64,000 bases of DNA, taken from NCBI RefSeq assembly GCF_001623875.1, contig NZ_LWAE01000016.1:43148-107147 (forward strand), given 5' to 3'. Under the pieces are notes generated by a model that did no database searches, was not told the DNA's origin, and worked only from the letters and a program-made list of their open reading frames with translations. The DNA is from Clostridium magnum DSM 2767 (GTDB taxonomy: Bacteria > Bacillota > Clostridia > Clostridiales > Clostridiaceae). This document shows positions 18,509-27,512 of this stretch, in pieces (within the stretch, counting starts at the first letter, position 1; each line of letters opens with the position of its first letter). The position numbers were made by a program, and so were the translations under genes.

Positions 18509-20230
18509 TCATATTAATTCCTGTTCTATTTCAATATTTACCACACAGCTATCATTTACAAATACTAATGCCCACTTTTTTAAGTTAGGAAGTCCCATTA
18601 ATTCCTGAGAAGCTTTATATTTTTGAAGCTGTTCTATTGCTTCCTTTTTCTTTTCTTCTATTATTTTTTCTCCTTCTTTTTCATACTCAGCTTTTGTTAT
18701 ATATTTCAGTTCGAAGATTGCAAAATAGGTTGGCTCCATGTTTGCTTGCTTTAAAAGTGCTATATCTATATAACCACTATCTACCTCATATTCTGACTTT
18801 ACTAAGTATATTTTACTTAAAAAGCAGTAAGCTAGGAATATTAATTTTACGTATTTTTCATCGAATTTAATGTAATCTCTGTTTGAAAGCTTATTTAAAG
18901 TTTTTTCTACTATTTTTATTAGATTGTCATTCTTGCCTTTTAACCCTATTTCTCTAATAGCTTTTGTTATTTCAGGTGTATTTAATTCATAATTTAATTC
19001 TTCATTTATTTTTTTACTAAAATACTCAAAATATAATTCCTTTATCACATAATTAGGCACTTTAAAACTTACCCCACCTAAAATAGGCTTATCTATTGTA
19101 AGTAATCCAAGATAGAACAATATAGATTTAAAATCATCTTGATCAAAATTCTTTTCTAATGAAAATCCTTCTGTTATATTTCCTTCAATTTCCTCTTCCT
19201 TTAATATATCCTGTAAAACTTCCATATTGGCATCTTTATTCTTTAAATCAAACATCCTACCAAGCTTTCCATAGTCACTAGCTATATTTTTATCTATTAA
19301 ACTTTCAGGTCCTTTACCTGAATCCATGTAACTTTGCATATAATAAAGAATCATATCACTGTTAAATAATCTTTCCTTACCATTACTTGCAAACAAGTAT
19401 CCATTATAATTTTTTTGAAGTGTTTCAAGTAATTCCTTTAATTCAACCTCATCTAAAGGCTTTTTAACTGTACTATCTATTAGCCTTATAACCTCTGCTT
19501 TAGTAAAGCCCATCATTTCATTAAAGGCAGGATATCTCGTTATATCCATTGCTATATTAAAGCCGCTGGTTAAGCTATCTAGAGTTATAGGACTTACCCC
19601 CGTCATAAATATTCTTTTCACTATAAATTCTGTACCCTTTTTTAAAACCTCATAGAATTTCCTTACGAAGCCTGTTTTACTTACTATACTAGAAAATAAT
19701 TCTGTTTGGAAGCTTAAAAGTTCATTGGCAAAGTGGTCATACTCGTCTATTATTACATAAATTTGACCTTTAATTTTGAAACTTACCTGTGTAAGGAAAT
19801 TTTCAAATATGCTTGCTGCACTGCCTTCTTGTATGTAACTTATATCCAAATTATATATTTCGATAAACTTATCAAAAGAATCCTTTATAGTTCTTATAAA
19901 AGTCTTTTCCAAATCTTCTTTTGTGTCCGTATTTAACCCTGTAAAATTAAACTTTAAAATATAATAGCTGTTTTTTTCTCTAGTCACATTCTTTCCTATG
20001 TAGGTTTCACCAAATAGCTTTTCGAAGTTATCCTTTTCATTTATATCATAATAATTAGCTAAAACTGAGGTGAAAAGACTTTTTCCAAAACGTCTTGGTC
20101 TTAAAAAAATTATATACGGTGAATGAAAATTCTCTATTTTTTCAATGTATTCTGTTTTATCTATATACAAATATTTATCTTCTATTAAATTTTTAAAATT
20201 ACTTATTCCATATGGCAACTTTTTATTCAA
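18509..20230 (-). CDS. AAA-ATPase-like protein with C-terminal PD-(D/E)XK nuclease domain (paralogue 1)
   Basis: 573 aa from a TTG start with GGGGTGG upstream. The N-terminal AAA-ATPase_like domain opens with the family signature LPYGISNFKNLIEDKYLYIDKT, split by Walker A RPRRFGKS (44-51), and has Walker B-type VIIDEYDHFAN near 160. The C-terminus matches the PDDEXK_9-type nuclease: GYIDIALL followed by AIFELKYI (Asp and ExK intact). The role of the family is unknown; mobile, toxin or defence roles are guesses. Paralogue 2 (22727-24436) is almost identical in the first ~220 and last ~140 residues but diverges in between. Confidence 0.85.
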   Translation of the reverse strand: MNKKLPYGISNFKNLIEDKYLYIDKTEYIEKIENFHSPYIIFLRPRRFGKSLFTSVLANYYDINEKDNFEKLFGETYIGKNVTREKNSYYILKFNFTGLNTDTKEDLEKTFIRTIKDSFDKFIEIYNLDISYIQEGSAASIFENFLTQVSFKIKGQIYVIIDEYDHFANELLSFQTELFSSIVSKTGFVRKFYEVLKKGTEFIVKRIFMTGVSPITLDSLTSGFNIAMDITRYPAFNEMMGFTKAEVIRLIDSTVKKPLDEVELKELLETLQKNYNGYLFASNGKERLFNSDMILYYMQSYMDSGKGPESLIDKNIASDYGKLGRMFDLKNKDANMEVLQDILKEEEIEGNITEGFSLEKNFDQDDFKSILFYLGLLTIDKPILGGVSFKVPNYVIKELYFEYFSKKINEELNYELNTPEITKAIREIGLKGKNDNLIKIVEKTLNKLSNRDYIKFDEKYVKLIFLAYCFLSKIYLVKSEYEVDSGYIDIALLKQANMEPTYFAIFELKYITKAEYEKEGEKIIEEKKKEAIEQLQKYKASQELMGLPNLKKWALVFVNDSCVVNIEIEQELI

Positions 20231-20310
20231 GTTTAACCACCCCTTATACCATTCACTATTATTTCTATTATATCCTAACCTCTAGTGAACTTAAACATGC
20301 ATCCATAAGT

Positions 20311-20405
20311 TTAAACCACTCCCTTATTAGCCACCTTCATCATCTCTGCCGGTATCTCTTCCTTTAGCCTCCACACAAAACTGATAGGCATACTCCCACT
20401 ATGGC
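20311..20405 (-). pseudogene. C-terminal fragment of an unknown gene
   Basis: The frame reads ...SFVWRLKEEIPAEMMKVANKGVV and stops at 20311. No start. The same tail stands upstream of AAA paralogue 2 (24517-24570), so it was duplicated together with that gene. Family not recognised. Confidence 0.5.
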
Positions 20406-20410
20406 TTACA

Positions 20411-20652
20411 TACTCAGCATATCAATAGAGTCACAGCATAGTATTTCTTTTTTTATCTCACTCATCATGTTCGGCTCCTGTTTTGAACCAGTAAAAAGTG
20501 AACTTTGAGAAAGTGATGTTACAGGCCTTACTGCCTTTGTTTCCTTTACAGCTTTAATGCTATTTATTTTTGAGTACAAAGCCGTAAGTATTTCCCCTTC
20601 TTCATCAATCCTTAGTCCAGCGATATTTTTTTCATCAGCTAGCTTGCTTAGA
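20411..20652 (-). pseudogene. Fragment of a PLD-DEAD helicase
   Basis: About 75 codons (LSKLADEKNIAGLRIDEEGE ... KKEILCCDSIDML) are ~95% identical to part of the helicase remnant at 34298-35345. It is cut at both ends, and an apparent 118-aa frame across it is an accident of fusion with antisense sspH. Confidence 0.75.
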
Positions 20653-20706
20653 TATTTTAATGTAGAAGATATACTTGATAATAAAATATTAAAGGAGATT
20701 GCTACT

Positions 20707-20877
20707 ATGGATATAAACCGCGCAAATGAAATCGCTTCCTCACCAGATATGGCTAGTGTCACCTATAATGGTACACCGATTTATATCGAAAGTGTGAACC
20801 TAGACAAAGGAATGGCTTATGTATATCCTCTTAACCAACCTGATAAAATACAAGAGGTGTCTGTAGATTCTCGTTAA
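20707..20877 (+). CDS. sspH: Small acid-soluble spore protein, SspH family
   Basis: 56 aa: MDINRANEIASSPDM, then VTYNGTPIYIESVN and AYVYPLNQP, the recognised H-type SASP pattern. The start is ATG 20707 with AAAGGAGA 8 nt upstream; longer frames starting earlier run into the helicase fragment and are not real. H-type SASPs are made in the forespore and stored in the mature spore. This is the clearest sign that the organism sporulates. It stands alone, convergent with the DUF5662 gene. No clear sigma-G promoter could be assigned. Confidence 0.92.
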   Translation: MDINRANEIASSPDMASVTYNGTPIYIESVNLDKGMAYVYPLNQPDKIQEVSVDSR

Positions 20878-20882
20878 AATGA

Positions 20883-20922
20883 TATTAAAGTAGCTTTTCT
20901 TCTTATTTGTGTACTACTTTAA
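20883..20922. terminator. Shared hairpin between sspH and the DUF5662 gene
   Basis: ATTAAAGTAG pairs with CTACTTTAA over a loop of ~20 nt. It overlaps the DUF5662 stop and lies 6 bp after the sspH stop. The loop is large, so the assignment is moderate. Confidence 0.45.
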
Positions 20923-21471
20923 AACCTTATTTTTAATAAAAGCTAAAGTAGCCTCTTCCCCTTCATCTGCCAGTTTATTCAAAATCAATTCCAACAATTC
21001 TGCAGCTTCCTTATGCATGATACAATAATTCTTTCCTCTATTGTAATAATCAAGAGCATCTCTATCGGTATAGTTTTCTTTTCGATAATTTTTCGAAGCA
21101 CACATTCTATCTATGAACATTTCCACCACATATCTAGTTGGCATTTTCATTCCAATTAGTCCATCTGTAGGGTTTATGCCAAAATCAATCCAATATTCAA
21201 AGTGATGTTTGTTTCTTCCTTTATGGTGAAGCCATGCTTCAGAATATCCTTGTTCTATCTTTTGCACTGCATTAGGACTCATAGTTCCTTTATAGTATTT
21301 TATTCCTGCAGAAAACTCTGTCCATGAATATTTTGATAAATCATGAAGTAATCCTTGTTTGTATAGTCCAATTTTAAAACAGTATTTCATAACCAACATT
21401 TTATGGTTTGTAATTGTTTTAAAATGATTAATCCCATTCATAATTTTTTTGTTAAGCATTAATTTATCCAT
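20914..21471 (-). CDS. DUF5662 family protein
   Basis: 185 aa. It contains HDLSKYSWTEF and AWLHHKGRNKHHFEYW, His/Asp-rich motifs characteristic of the DUF5662 family (often mis-annotated as catalase). The pattern resembles an HD-type metal site, but no activity is established that I know of. Ribosome site AGAAGGATGG directly precedes the ATG. No operon partner. It is probably a chromosomal gene rather than part of the mobile debris. Confidence 0.8.
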   Translation of the reverse strand: MDKLMLNKKIMNGINHFKTITNHKMLVMKYCFKIGLYKQGLLHDLSKYSWTEFSAGIKYYKGTMSPNAVQKIEQGYSEAWLHHKGRNKHHFEYWIDFGINPTDGLIGMKMPTRYVVEMFIDRMCASKNYRKENYTDRDALDYYNRGKNYCIMHKEAAELLELILNKLADEGEEATLAFIKNKVLK

Positions 21472-21858
21472 CCTTCTTTCTCAATTACTCAACCACTTTA
21501 TAATCTTAGTTAACATTCATGCTTAATAACCCCTTTCCATCTAATCGATCTATCTCAATTTTAGCTGATTTCAAAATTTATTGCTATAATCTACCGTTAA
21601 AAAACACTCATAATCCTCCATTCTGTAAGTGCGACCAAACAGATGAAAAGAGGGAAAATGAGTGCACTTACAGGATATCAACAAGCTAACTAGTAAACAT
21701 ACTGACGAAATATCACTTACTTTTATACCTTGTACCTGGTATCTTCAATACCTTAAATTCCGTTGTAAAAAATAGAACTTAATTCCAATTTTTCACTTTA
21801 TATCGCAATAAAAAAACACTCACTAAAAAAGCAAGTGTCTCCATTTTACTAATATTAC
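21472..21858. other. Gene-free stretch
   Basis: AT-rich sequence with stops in all frames. A weak hairpin ACACTCACT...AAGTGT lies near 21812-21838. Nothing else assignable. Confidence 0.4.
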
Positions 21859-22037
21859 TTAACCAAAGTGTGTTTTAAATGTGTCATACCAAGAAACGTC
21901 CCAATTATTGCTAGCACATAGGTCATAAAGCTCCTCTTCATCATTTACTCCTGCATTAGTAATTACTTCATATCTCCATTTTGTAACTTTTGCTTTATTT
22001 GAATAGTGGGTTTTAGTAACTTTTAATTTTGAAGCCT
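21859..22037 (-). pseudogene. C-terminal fragment of an unknown protein
   Basis: About 59 codons without a start, ...KVTKWRYEVITNAGVN... to ...WYDTFKTHFG, then TAA at 21859. The frame begins immediately after the Uma2 stop. Composition is protein-like (W, Y, E/D rich). Not recognised; probably the tail of a truncated gene. Confidence 0.45.
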
Positions 22038-22040
22038 GGT

Positions 22041-22607
22041 CTATTCCCTAAACAGTTCTCCTATATCTACAGCAAATCCATTAAAAATCTTAGAACTTAT
22101 AGTCCCACTATTTTTAACAACATCAATTTGATCATATAATCCATCATTATTAAGGCTATATGTCTGAACTGTATTAATCATTGGATTGATAATCCAATAT
22201 TCTTTAACTCCATATTTCATATATAAATTTAGTTTCACAACTAGATCATTGGATTGATTAGAAGGTGATAATATCTCTATTATAAACGTAGGAATACCAA
22301 TATACTTATTGTCCTCTATTCCACTTTTATCACAAATAACCGAAATATCAGGGATTACCACTTTATCTTCTTTAATATCCTCTCTATGCAGTTGTACATC
22401 ATAAGGTGCTGAAAATGCTTCACATTCTCTTCCCTCTAAAAAATTAAATAACTTAGCATACAGTCTACCTGATATTCTTTGATGTTTTGTAGAAGGTGAG
22501 GGAGACATATAAATAACTCCGTCAATAAATTCTAGTATTTTATCAGTGCTTTCCTTAATTTTATAAAATTCATCAATAGTAACTAATTTTTCCTTTTGTG
22601 AACTCAT
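22041..22607 (-). CDS. Uma2-family (DUF820) putative endonuclease
   Basis: 188 aa. It shows the Uma2 pattern: EFIDGVIYMSPSPSTKHQ, VIPDISVICD (catalytic Asp) and TFIIEILSPSN (Glu of the PD-(D/E)XK-like core), then YGVKEYWIINP. The family is abundant in mobile regions and has no settled role. A truncated second copy, 96-98% identical over its last ~95 codons, is at 33349-33640. The start follows a GGAGTTG-type site. Confidence 0.85.
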   Translation of the reverse strand: MSSQKEKLVTIDEFYKIKESTDKILEFIDGVIYMSPSPSTKHQRISGRLYAKLFNFLEGRECEAFSAPYDVQLHREDIKEDKVVIPDISVICDKSGIEDNKYIGIPTFIIEILSPSNQSNDLVVKLNLYMKYGVKEYWIINPMINTVQTYSLNNDGLYDQIDVVKNSGTISSKIFNGFAVDIGELFRE

Positions 22608-22726
22608 AAAATTTCAACTCCTTAATAAGTACCAATAATTTACTTATTCATATTATAGCCATTTTCTATAATTATATTTTATCATATACACGTCTTGTAA
22701 ATAATTAATAATTGTCATATTAATTC

Positions 22727-24436
22727 CTATTCTATTTCACTATTTACCACACAGCTATCATTTACAAATACTAATGCCCACTTTTTTAAGTTAGGAAGTC
22801 CCATTAATTCCTGAGAAGCTTTATATTTTTGAAGCTGTTCTATTGCTTCCTTTTTCTTTTCTTCTATTATTTTTTCTCCTTCTTTTTCATACTCAGCTTT
22901 TGTTATATATTTCAGTTGAAAGATTGCAAAATAGGTTGGCTCCATGTTTGCTTGCTTTAAAAGTGCTATATCTATATAGCCACTCTCCACCTCATATTCT
23001 GACTTTACTAAGTATATTTTACTTAAAAAGCAGTAAGCTAGGAATATTAATTTTACGTATTTTTCATCAAATTTAATGTAGTCTCTGTTGGAAAGCTTAT
23101 TTAAAGTTTTTTCTACTACTTTTATAAGATTTTCATTTTTACCCTCTAAGGCTATTTCTGTTATTGAATCTTCTATATCTGATACATCTATTTCATAATC
23201 TATAGTTTCGTTAAGCTTTTTATTGAAATATTCAAAGTAAAGACCTTTTATAGCATAATTGGGAACTTTTAGTGTAGACCTATCTAATACTTTTTTATCT
23301 ATGGTTAGCATACCTAAATAAAACAATAAAGATTTAAAATCATCTTTACTAAAATCTTTCTCCAGAGAAAATCCCTCTGTTATCCTTGCAGTAATTCTTT
23401 CACCTTTTAATACATCCTCCAGCACCTGCATATTAGCACTTTTGTTCTTTAAATCAAACATTTTTCCCAATTTGCCGTAGTCGGTGGCTATATTTTTATC
23501 TATTAAGCTTTCAGGTCCTTTACCTGAATTCATGTAACTTTTCATATAGTAAAGAATCATATCACTGTTAAATAGTCTTTCCTTACCATCACTTGCAAAT
23601 AAATATCCATTATAATTTTTTTGAAGTGTTTCTAAAAGTTCCTTTAATTCAGTTTTCTTCAAAGTTTTTGGCACTATATTTTTTATTAAATCCATAACCT
23701 CTTTCTTAGTAAATCCCATCATTTCATTAAAGCTATCATTTCTTGTTAAGTCGTCTGAAATATTAAATCCGCTGGTTAAACTATCTAGAGTTATAGGACT
23801 TACACCTGTCATAAATATTCTTTTTACTATGAATTCTGTGCCTTTTTTTAAGACTTCATAAAATTTCCTTACGAAGCCTGTTTTGCTAACTATACTTGAA
23901 AACAACTCTGTTTGGAAGCTTAAAATTTCATTAGCAAAGTGGTCATACTCGTCTATTATTACATAAATTTGACCTTTAATTTTGAAACTTACCTGTGTAA
24001 GGAAATTTTCAAATATGCTTGCTGCACTGCCTTCTTGTATGTAACTTACATCTAAATTATATATTTCGATAAACTTATTAAAAGAATCCTTTATAGTTCT
24101 TATAAAAGTCTTTTCCAAATCTTCTTTTGTGTCCGTATTTAACCCAGTAAAATTAAACTTTAAAATATAATAGCTGTTTTTTTCTTTAGTCACATTCTTT
24201 CCTATGTAGGTTTCACCAAATAGCTTTTCGAAGTTATCCTTTTCATTTATATCATAATAATTAGCTAAAACTGAGGTAAAAAGGCTTTTTCCAAAGCGTC
24301 TAGGCCTTAAAAAAGTTATATATGGAGAATGAAAGTTCTCTATTTTTTCAATATACTCTGTTTTATCTATATACAAATATTTATCTTCTATTAAATTTTT
24401 AAAATTACTTATTCCATATGGCAGCTTTTTATTCAA
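22727..24436 (-). CDS. AAA-ATPase-like protein with PD-(D/E)XK domain, catalytic Glu replaced (paralogue 2)
   Basis: 569 aa from TTG 24436 (GGGGTGG 6 nt upstream; another TTG at 24442 touches that site). Same architecture as paralogue 1: Walker A RPRRFGKS, Walker B IIDEYDHFAN, C-terminal GYIDIALL. The nuclease motif reads AIFQLKYI: the Glu codon GAA of paralogue 1 is CAA here (22916-22918), which should remove nuclease activity if the motif is catalytic. Residues ~230-440 differ strongly from paralogue 1 while both flanks are nearly identical, a mosaic pattern. Confidence 0.85.
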   Translation of the reverse strand: MNKKLPYGISNFKNLIEDKYLYIDKTEYIEKIENFHSPYITFLRPRRFGKSLFTSVLANYYDINEKDNFEKLFGETYIGKNVTKEKNSYYILKFNFTGLNTDTKEDLEKTFIRTIKDSFNKFIEIYNLDVSYIQEGSAASIFENFLTQVSFKIKGQIYVIIDEYDHFANEILSFQTELFSSIVSKTGFVRKFYEVLKKGTEFIVKRIFMTGVSPITLDSLTSGFNISDDLTRNDSFNEMMGFTKKEVMDLIKNIVPKTLKKTELKELLETLQKNYNGYLFASDGKERLFNSDMILYYMKSYMNSGKGPESLIDKNIATDYGKLGKMFDLKNKSANMQVLEDVLKGERITARITEGFSLEKDFSKDDFKSLLFYLGMLTIDKKVLDRSTLKVPNYAIKGLYFEYFNKKLNETIDYEIDVSDIEDSITEIALEGKNENLIKVVEKTLNKLSNRDYIKFDEKYVKLIFLAYCFLSKIYLVKSEYEVESGYIDIALLKQANMEPTYFAIFQLKYITKAEYEKEGEKIIEEKKKEAIEQLQKYKASQELMGLPNLKKWALVFVNDSCVVNSEIE

Positions 24437-24516
24437 GCTCAACCACCCCTTACACCATTCATTATTATTTCTATTATATCCTAAACTCTACTGAACTTAA
24501 ACATGCATCCATAACT

Positions 24517-24623
24517 TTAAACCACTCCCTTATTAGCCACCTTCATCATCTCTGCCGGTATCTCTTCCTTAGAGTATACTCATAAAAAGAACTATAAGCA
24601 GAATAAAGCAGTTCATTACCTAT
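24517..24623. repeat. Duplicated upstream debris and internally deleted element A
   Basis: 24517-24570 repeats the gene-tail fragment of 20311-20405 (minus strand). 24583-24623 is an element A copy reduced to AAAAAGAACTATAAGCAG joined to AATAAAGCAGTTCATTACC, missing ~125 bp between and everything after. Confidence 0.65.
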
Positions 24624-24628
24624 GTTAA

Positions 24629-25918
24629 TTACACTATACTCTGAATCTCCGGCTTCCACTTAAGTCTGCTAGTCCCCACCTCCCCGTTCCTATTCTTTGC
24701 CACAATACACTCCATAATCCCTTTACTCTCACTGTCCTTGTGATAGTAGTCATCTCTATACAAAAGCATAACAACATCCGAATCTTGTTCTATGCTTCCT
24801 GACTCTCTAAGGTCTGAGAGCATAGGTCTGTGATCACTTCTTGTTTCCGGTGCTCTGGACAGCTGTGAAAGAACAATTATGTTTATATCTATCTCCTTAG
24901 CCATAAGCTTAAGTCTTCTTGTTATTTTTGAAATATCTTGGTTTCTATTTTCTGTTCTCTCACCGCTTTCTATTAGCTGAAGATAGTCTATTATTACCAC
25001 ATCCAGCCCCTCTTTAATCTTTAATTTTCTACACTCTGCAGCAATGCCGTTTAAAGTAAATATTTTATCATAAATTTTCATAGATGAATTGGCTAGGATG
25101 GATGCTTCTTTAGAAATTTGGTACCACTGCTCTTCACTGAGAGAGGCATTTTTTATATTATCTAAAGGTATTTTTGTTCTGAGTGCTACAGCTCTATCTA
25201 TTATCTGCTTAGTTCCCATTTCTAAATTGAAAAAGGCAGTTTTAGCTTGTCCCTTGAAAGTTGTGTTTAAAAGAAGGTTAAGTGCCATTGCTGTTTTTCC
25301 CATAGAGGGTCTTGCTGCAAGTATTATCAGATCCTCCTTTGAAAATCCCCCTAACATCCTGTCTAAGGTTTTGTAACCACTCTTTACTCCATGAACCTCC
25401 CCTCCTTTTTCATATCTGCTTTGCAGGGTATCCATAAAATCATGTAATATTTTCTCTATCTCCCCGTCTTCCTTAGTTTCAGAGGCTTTTATAGATAATA
25501 AGGAGTCCTGAGCATAGTTTATCACTTCTTCCTGAGAAGCATCTCCACTTTGAAGTCTTCCAATAGCACTATTAAAAATCTTTAACAGCGCCCTGTTATT
25601 GGCCTTTTCTTTTACTATTTCCCCGTATTTTTTTATATTAACAGTGTTTATAATGGAGTTTAAAATGTCTGTTATATAGCTTATACCTCCTACTTCCTTC
25701 AAGCTTTCACCTAGTTTTTCTGAAAGTGTAACTATATCAACAGTTAAATTTTCTTCGTACATCTTTTTTAGGTTTTTATATAGGATTTTATGTTTTAGGT
25801 TATAAAAATCCTCAGGGTTTAAAAAGCCTATAACCTCGCATATGCTGTCACTTTCCATAAGTATAGAGCCAATAACATTGGTCTCTGCATTAAAATTATA
25901 TATTCTATCCATATCCAT
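24629..25918 (-). CDS. DnaB-type replicative DNA helicase
   Basis: 429 aa. The N-terminal DnaB domain (FNAETNVIGSILM...) is followed by a RecA-like core with Walker A AARPSMGKTAMAL, Walker B VVIIDYLQLI, and SQLSRAPETR and GSIEQDSDVVMLLYR. It is slightly shorter than chromosomal DnaB (~440-450 aa). It follows a DnaD-like gene on the same strand (94-bp gap). This DnaD-DnaB order is typical of phage or plasmid replication modules, so I read it as a mobile-element helicase loader/helicase pair rather than the host dnaB. Confidence 0.88.
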   Translation of the reverse strand: MDMDRIYNFNAETNVIGSILMESDSICEVIGFLNPEDFYNLKHKILYKNLKKMYEENLTVDIVTLSEKLGESLKEVGGISYITDILNSIINTVNIKKYGEIVKEKANNRALLKIFNSAIGRLQSGDASQEEVINYAQDSLLSIKASETKEDGEIEKILHDFMDTLQSRYEKGGEVHGVKSGYKTLDRMLGGFSKEDLIILAARPSMGKTAMALNLLLNTTFKGQAKTAFFNLEMGTKQIIDRAVALRTKIPLDNIKNASLSEEQWYQISKEASILANSSMKIYDKIFTLNGIAAECRKLKIKEGLDVVIIDYLQLIESGERTENRNQDISKITRRLKLMAKEIDINIIVLSQLSRAPETRSDHRPMLSDLRESGSIEQDSDVVMLLYRDDYYHKDSESKGIMECIVAKNRNGEVGTSRLKWKPEIQSIV

Positions 25919-26012
25919 TTTACCTGTACCTCCACCGCTAAAAACTCATTTATTTACAGCTTTGAAACCTAGGTGGATCAAAGAAATTTCCACCTAGCTT
26001 TACAACTATCTT

Positions 26013-26909
26013 TTAATCCAGATACTTATAGGCATCCTCATTGGCTCTTTTATTTACTGATCCTTTCTTGCTTTTGTCCCTATAGTTCTTTAACTTCTCC
26101 ATGGTAAATAAGCCCAAGCTCCTCCAGCTTTTGACTATAGACTCCAGATATCCAATATGAGGAGCTCCGTACTTAACAGCAGCTAAAATAGCTTCAATTA
26201 ATACTTCTTCTTCAAAATCCTTAAGCCAAAGGCTCATCTTCTCAATGTCATTAATAGTTGCCTGACGTATATTTTTATTATATTCCTCTAGAATTTTATC
26301 TGAGTTAGATTTATGCTTTACTTTATTATTTATTACTATCTCTGTACTAGAAGATTCTTTTTGTATATATATTTCTTCTTTTATTTCTTTTTCCCCTAGG
26401 GGCTTATTAGCCCCTTCCAAGCCCCTATTAATACTTAAATTTTCTTCATTAATATTATCTTCATCTACAGGGTCTGTCTTTTCTTCTGTACTTAGAAAAA
26501 TACCTTCAAAAATTGCTGCAGCATCATATCCCTTATCTAAACATATTTTATATAGCTTGTTTACAAATTCTTTATTTTTAACTGCCTTTAGCTCTTTATT
26601 CATACAGCACATGGTATTTTTACTATTTATAAAATTGTACTTCATCCAGTTTAATATCATAATTTCTCTCGTTTCTTTGCAATATAATATCTTTCCATAT
26701 TCCACAAATCTCTTTATCAATTTTTCTATTGTCTCTCTATTGTAACCTGTTTCTGCTTCCATAATTCTTATATTAATTTCAAATATGCCGCACTGTGCTG
26801 TTCTTGAATTTGTCAAAAGGTAAAAGAAAAAATATTTTTCCTCCGGTGTAAGTTCTGCCACAAATCCATCCTGCCAAAACAATGTTTGTATTTGTCTATA
26901 TATTGCCAT
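26013..26909 (-). CDS. DnaD-domain replisome organiser
   Basis: 298 aa. The N-terminal winged-helix part (MAIYRQIQTLFWQDGFVAEL, TPEEKYFFFYLLTN) matches phage replisome organisers. A charged linker follows, then a C-terminal DnaD-like domain (IEKMSLWLKDFEEEVLIEAI ... GYLESIVKSW). It probably binds an origin and loads DnaB. GGAGAG lies 6 nt before the ATG, and the stop of the upstream sigma gene is 2 bp away, so the two are translated together. Confidence 0.85.
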   Translation of the reverse strand: MAIYRQIQTLFWQDGFVAELTPEEKYFFFYLLTNSRTAQCGIFEINIRIMEAETGYNRETIEKLIKRFVEYGKILYCKETREIMILNWMKYNFINSKNTMCCMNKELKAVKNKEFVNKLYKICLDKGYDAAAIFEGIFLSTEEKTDPVDEDNINEENLSINRGLEGANKPLGEKEIKEEIYIQKESSSTEIVINNKVKHKSNSDKILEEYNKNIRQATINDIEKMSLWLKDFEEEVLIEAILAAVKYGAPHIGYLESIVKSWRSLGLFTMEKLKNYRDKSKKGSVNKRANEDAYKYLD

Positions 26910-26911
26910 TG

Positions 26912-27424
26912 TTATCTCTCCTTTAGCATGTCTTTAAGTTTTTCTAAAGCCTTATCTTTTCTCTGCTTAACAGTTCTATAGGGAATCCCCTTCTCCTTTG
27001 AATACTGACTTAGGGTTTTATTTTCAATGTAGAACCACAGGATAACGTCCCTATACTTTTCAGGAAGCTTGTCCACTGCCTTTTTTAAGGCTGCTTTTTC
27101 TTCTTCTTCAAGTACTTTTTCTTCTAAACTTTCCTCTGAGGCTATAGTATCTATAAGCTCCTGCCCCTCATCATTTATACTATTAAGACTGCAGCAGCTA
27201 ACTTTTTTTATGGTGCCTCTCATTAAATAATAAAAATTTTTAACTATGGAGTTTTTTATATAGCTGGCAGCACTTTTGCTTTTATTTATATCAAACATGT
27301 TTACAGCTTTTATTATGGAAAGCCTACCGATCTGTATTAAATCACTAACCTCGTGCCCATTTATATAAATACTCCTAGCATTTTTTATAATACAGGGAGT
27401 AAAGCTTTTTATTACTGCTTCCAT
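26912..27424 (-). CDS. Sigma-70 family RNA polymerase sigma factor
   Basis: 170 aa from ATG 27424. It shows region 2 (HEVSDLIQIGRLSIIKAVNMFDINKS) and region 4 (LPEKYRDVILWFYIENKTLSQYSKEKGIPYRTVKQRKDKALEKLK). Size and order resemble small Clostridium sigma factors of the TcdR/UviA type. The homologous frame continues ~18 codons upstream (...NEIILAKSGDKAAM) to a GGGGGTG ribosome site near 27485, but without ATG, GTG or TTG. Either a rare ATC start is used or the ATG at 27424 (GGAG 11 nt upstream) is the start. Confidence 0.8.
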   Translation of the reverse strand: MEAVIKSFTPCIIKNARSIYINGHEVSDLIQIGRLSIIKAVNMFDINKSKSAASYIKNSIVKNFYYLMRGTIKKVSCCSLNSINDEGQELIDTIASEESLEEKVLEEEEKAALKKAVDKLPEKYRDVILWFYIENKTLSQYSKEKGIPYRTVKQRKDKALEKLKDMLKER

Positions 27425-27512
27425 AGCGGCCTTATCTCCAGACTTAGCTAAAATGATCTCATTTATTAAAACGTTTTCATTGATATTAACACCCCCTTAC
27501 ATAGTTACTGTT

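Noticed and set aside
20406..20762. 118-aa minus-strand protein
   Set aside because: The frame joins antisense of sspH with a helicase fragment; only the fragment part is real coding ancestry.
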